The notes under the pieces were generated by a model that saw only the letters and a program-made list of their open reading frames with translations, was not told the origin of the DNA and did no database searches. Shown here in pieces: positions 62,091-64,000 of a stretch of 64,000 nucleotides of DNA. The stretch's first letter is position 1; every line of letters begins with the position of its first letter. The stretch is from Domibacillus mangrovi. Lineage in GTDB: Bacteria > Bacillota > Bacilli > Bacillales > Domibacillaceae. The DNA lies in assembly GCF_001906925.1 (NCBI RefSeq), contig NZ_MRWQ01000002.1, positions 1 through 64,000 on the forward strand, written 5' to 3'. Both the position numbers and the translations under genes were made by a program.

Positions 62091-62657
62091 TTACAAATCC
62101 CTCACTTCCAAATGCTTCTTTATTTGCTTGAGAGACTGGTGAAGCCTGCTCTTAATTGTTCCCACCGGTTCATTTTCCATTTTCGCAATTTCTGTTAACG
62201 AATAGCCTTTCCAATACAGTAAATCAATTAACCTTTTTTGTGAAAAATTTAACTTATTTTTTGCTTCAGCCACTTCACTAAAATTGACTCTATTTTCAAT
62301 TTCATTTTTCGGATCCGCTATTTCACTTGACCAACTGTGATTTAATTCAGTGTTGTTTTGAGTATGAAGACTGTCTTTACGTATATAGTCCACACAAACA
62401 TTACGGGTAATAGTTAGAAGCCAATTGACGAAATTTCCTTTCAATGGATCATGATTGCTTTTTGTCGTCCAAAGCTTTAAAAAAACTAATTGAACAATTT
62501 CTTTTGATTTATCTTCATTGCCATTTGTAAATTTAAATACAAAGCTATAAACCAATTTAATGTAGCGCTCATAAAGTTCTTCTAGGGCAGGACGATGCTT
62601 TTTGTTTACTAAGATCATTAACTCGTCATCACGTTTTGTCTTCAATCGCACCTGCAC
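62091..62657 (-). CDS. ECF RNA polymerase sigma factor
   Basis: 188 residues. Region 2: LYERYIKLVYSFVFKFTNGN and FVNWLLTITRNVCVDYIRK. Region 4: LNFSQKRLIDLLYWKGYSLT, then EIAKMENEPVGTIKSRLHQS, the -35-binding helix-turn-helix. It looks like the SigK/RskA-associated group. It is followed directly by its anti-sigma factor. The lipoprotein gene upstream may be a target. Confidence 0.92.
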   Translation of the reverse strand: MQVRLKTKRDDELMILVNKKHRPALEELYERYIKLVYSFVFKFTNGNEDKSKEIVQLVFLKLWTTKSNHDPLKGNFVNWLLTITRNVCVDYIRKDSLHTQNNTELNHSWSSEIADPKNEIENRVNFSEVAEAKNKLNFSQKRLIDLLYWKGYSLTEIAKMENEPVGTIKSRLHQSLKQIKKHLEVRDL

Positions 62658-62710
62658 TCCTTAGCATTGATATCATTTCCTCTATCTTACATCTTGCATA
62701 TGAACAAGGA

Positions 62711-62741
62711 AACAGGAACCATCACTGCTGTGAAAGTTCCT
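62711..62741 (-). terminator. Hairpin between the lipoprotein gene and the sigma gene
   Basis: CAGGAAC / GTTCCTG (16-base loop), with TTTCCTTG on the minus strand; moderate terminator. Confidence 0.5.
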
Positions 62742-62754
62742 GCTATCTTTGTAT

Positions 62755-63210
62755 TTATTTAAATTCGGTTTCACTGTTGACAGTAAACCAAACATCTTTT
62801 ACGCCTTGTCCGTTTACGTCACCTTCTACTTTATCTTTCGCAAAGTAGTAAAGAGGATAACCTTTATATGTTACTTGCTCCGCTTCAGTATCTTCTCTTT
62901 TAATTGTTTCAAAGTCTTCTTTGTCAAAATGAGCCGGCACTTCAAATTCCTTTTGTGTAAATGGAGGCCAGTTTGCTAAACAATCACCCGCACAATTGCT
63001 TTTCCCAGGTTCGTCTTTCTTAAAATAATAGAGCGTCATTCCCTTTGAATCAGCTAGATAGTTACCTACTTCTTCATTTTCCATCAATTGAATATTTGCG
63101 ACTTTTTCCTCTTTAACAGCGGTTTCCTTTACAGTTTCTTTGTCTTCATTCCCACAGGCAGCTAAAAATATAGCTGCAAACATTGAGACAACCAACATCC
63201 ATTTTTTCAC
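62755..63210 (-). CDS. COG4315-type secreted lipoprotein
   Basis: 151 residues. Signal peptide with lipobox AAC at Cys19. The mature part has two copies of the Lipoprotein_15 repeat: NYLADSKGMTLYYFKKDEPGKSNCAGDC, LANWPPF, and later TYKGYPLYYFAKDKVEGDVNGQGVKDVWF. The paired Cys in C-AGDC may form a disulfide or bind a ligand. These repeats occur in small surface or periplasmic proteins of unknown role. It precedes the ECF sigma and anti-sigma genes on the same strand. Confidence 0.87.
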   Translation of the reverse strand: MKKWMLVVSMFAAIFLAACGNEDKETVKETAVKEEKVANIQLMENEEVGNYLADSKGMTLYYFKKDEPGKSNCAGDCLANWPPFTQKEFEVPAHFDKEDFETIKREDTEAEQVTYKGYPLYYFAKDKVEGDVNGQGVKDVWFTVNSETEFK

Positions 63211-63234
63211 TTTAATCTCTCCCTATATTCGTTA

Positions 63235-63540
63235 TTATTTCCATCCCCATTTTTGAAAAACCTGATGCGAAGATTCTGTTTTTAAGTATTCAATAAACTG
63301 TTTTGATTCTTTTTTATTATCGGAAGTGCTTGTGATACTTATAGGGGTTCCCCGATATAGCTTGTCATCCTCTGAAAATCGGACTAGATCCGTTACGTTT
63401 TTTAGCCGGTAATGCCAAGATTCGTATGTAATCCAAGCATCGTATTTTGAATGAGCCTTCCAAAGCTCAATCGCCTCGGCACTTGTTTTCATAGAAACAA
63501 CAATATTACGTTCAATCCCAGAAATAAGCCGTTTTATTCA
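63235..63540 (-). pseudogene. C-terminal fragment of a solute-binding protein (ModA-like)
   Basis: About 100 residues remain: RLISGIERNIVVSMKTSAEA, then AWITYESWHYRLKNVTDLVR, then KQFIEYLKTESSHQVFQKWG. This is the C-terminal third of a bacterial extracellular solute-binding protein of the molybdate/tungstate type. A stop codon in frame at about 63536 closes the upstream side, and no signal peptide or N-terminal lobe is present. It cannot make a working binding protein. The first ATG (63492) is internal to the original gene. Confidence 0.72.
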
Positions 63541-63682
63541 TTTCCATCTCCCCCTTCTTTTAGGTTTTTTATCTGTCTCACTATAGGTAACGAGCTAATT
63601 TGCAAAACGGTTTGCGACAATTTATCTTTTTCCCCAAAAATTTCATCCAATAGATTGTACGCAAGCTTTCTCTGTCTTTTGT

Positions 63683-64000
63683 TTAACTAATAAAATAAGC
63701 TAAAATAGAAAGACATATAGAAGTAATGCTCATTGCGATTAATGGTTTTAATGCTTTCGTTCTGAGATCTCTCAGACTTACATTTAAACCGAGGCCAACC
63801 ATTGCAGCCGTTAAACACCCTGTAGTCACAATAGAAATGCCATTCAAAAATTTATCTGAAACTGGAATGGATACATCCAGTACATAGCTCCCTATAATAC
63901 TCATGATGATAAAGCCGATTAAAAACCATGGAAATTCCACCTTCGTATCAGCACTTTTGACTCCTGAATTTTTCCTTTTTATGATATACATGAGGATAAA
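63683..64000 (-). CDS. YeiH-type putative sulfate exporter, C-terminal part (partial)
   Basis: The frame is open to the edge of the window and reads on through an ATG at 63991. The visible 105 residues contain three membrane helices: WFLIGFIIMSIIGSYVLDVS, the family stretch KFLNGISIVTTGCLTAAMVGLGLNV followed by SLRDLRTKALKPLI, and a last helix SITSICLSILAYFIS. They match the C-terminus of the UPF0324/Cons_hypoth698 family, often called putative sulfate exporters. The N-terminal two thirds lie outside. Confidence 0.85.
   Translation of the reverse strand, partial: FILMYIIKRKNSGVKSADTKVEFPWFLIGFIIMSIIGSYVLDVSIPVSDKFLNGISIVTTGCLTAAMVGLGLNVSLRDLRTKALKPLIAMSITSICLSILAYFIS

Overview
The window reads as chromosomal DNA from an endospore-forming, low-G+C Gram-positive bacterium of the Bacillaceae. 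Many genes have clear Bacillus subtilis counterparts (ydgI/ydgJ, bioWAFD-bioI, yuxK, sspH, nfrA, a YjaZ-type protease), and there are sporulation-associated families (H-type SASP, YfhD-like, YIEGIA pair), AGGAGG-type ribosome binding sites and AT-rich spacers. I cannot name the genus or species.

Layout. 1-6200: Cys-rich small proteins, an IS3-family remnant that truncates a nitroreductase gene, nfrA, an orphan glgC, yuxK, a YfhD-like gene and sspH. 6400-13200: a GltB-like FMN protein preceded by a decayed copy of part of itself, a DsbA-like protein, a chemoreceptor, an IS4-type remnant and the ydgI/ydgJ pair with tandem palindromes. 13100-18800: a biotin operon bioW-A-F-D-bioI with a BirA operator but no bioB. 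19050-25250: a six-gene operon behind a TPP riboswitch, made of luxE-like and luxC-like genes, a three-gene ABC transporter and an SDR. 25500-33150: methyltransferases, YjaZ protease, TetR/SDR/RidA genes and an amine-oxidase fragment. 33400-39350: a ten-gene persulfide/sulfane-sulfur operon of the cst type with CstR and several CstR-like operators, plus decayed pieces of a second such locus. 39390-48800: DUF302, OsmC, the YIEGIA pair, a YhjQ copper-binding protein, proline dehydrogenase and P5C dehydrogenase, an AEC carrier. 49000-52900: N,N-dimethylformamidase subunits with an AmiS/UreI channel and a 58-aa Cys/His protein. 53500-56000: an S-layer-anchored NAGPA-domain protein. 56300-61100: a LacI-controlled ribokinase, nucleoside hydrolase and DcuC-type carrier cluster. 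61350-64000: ECF sigma factor and anti-sigma factor, a COG4315 lipoprotein, a solute-binding-protein fragment and a truncated YeiH-type exporter.

How the genes work together. The strongest candidate for a new system is the TPP-riboswitch operon. LuxE (carboxylate activation), LuxC (thioester to aldehyde) and an SDR (aldehyde to alcohol) form a complete carboxylic-acid-to-alcohol reduction route, placed under thiamine control beside a ThiXYZ-like importer. I infer salvage of an oxidised thiamine fragment. The cst-type operon would take sulfide/persulfide sulfur through TusA, DsrE and rhodanese carriers to a rhodanese-MBL persulfide dioxygenase and export sulfite through TauE.

The second notable thing is a dispersed structured repeat, present here in at least eight full, modular or fragmentary copies. 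It is built from nested perfect hairpins. Its right end often sits a few bases from the stop codon of a convergent gene. No transposase belonging to it is present in the window.
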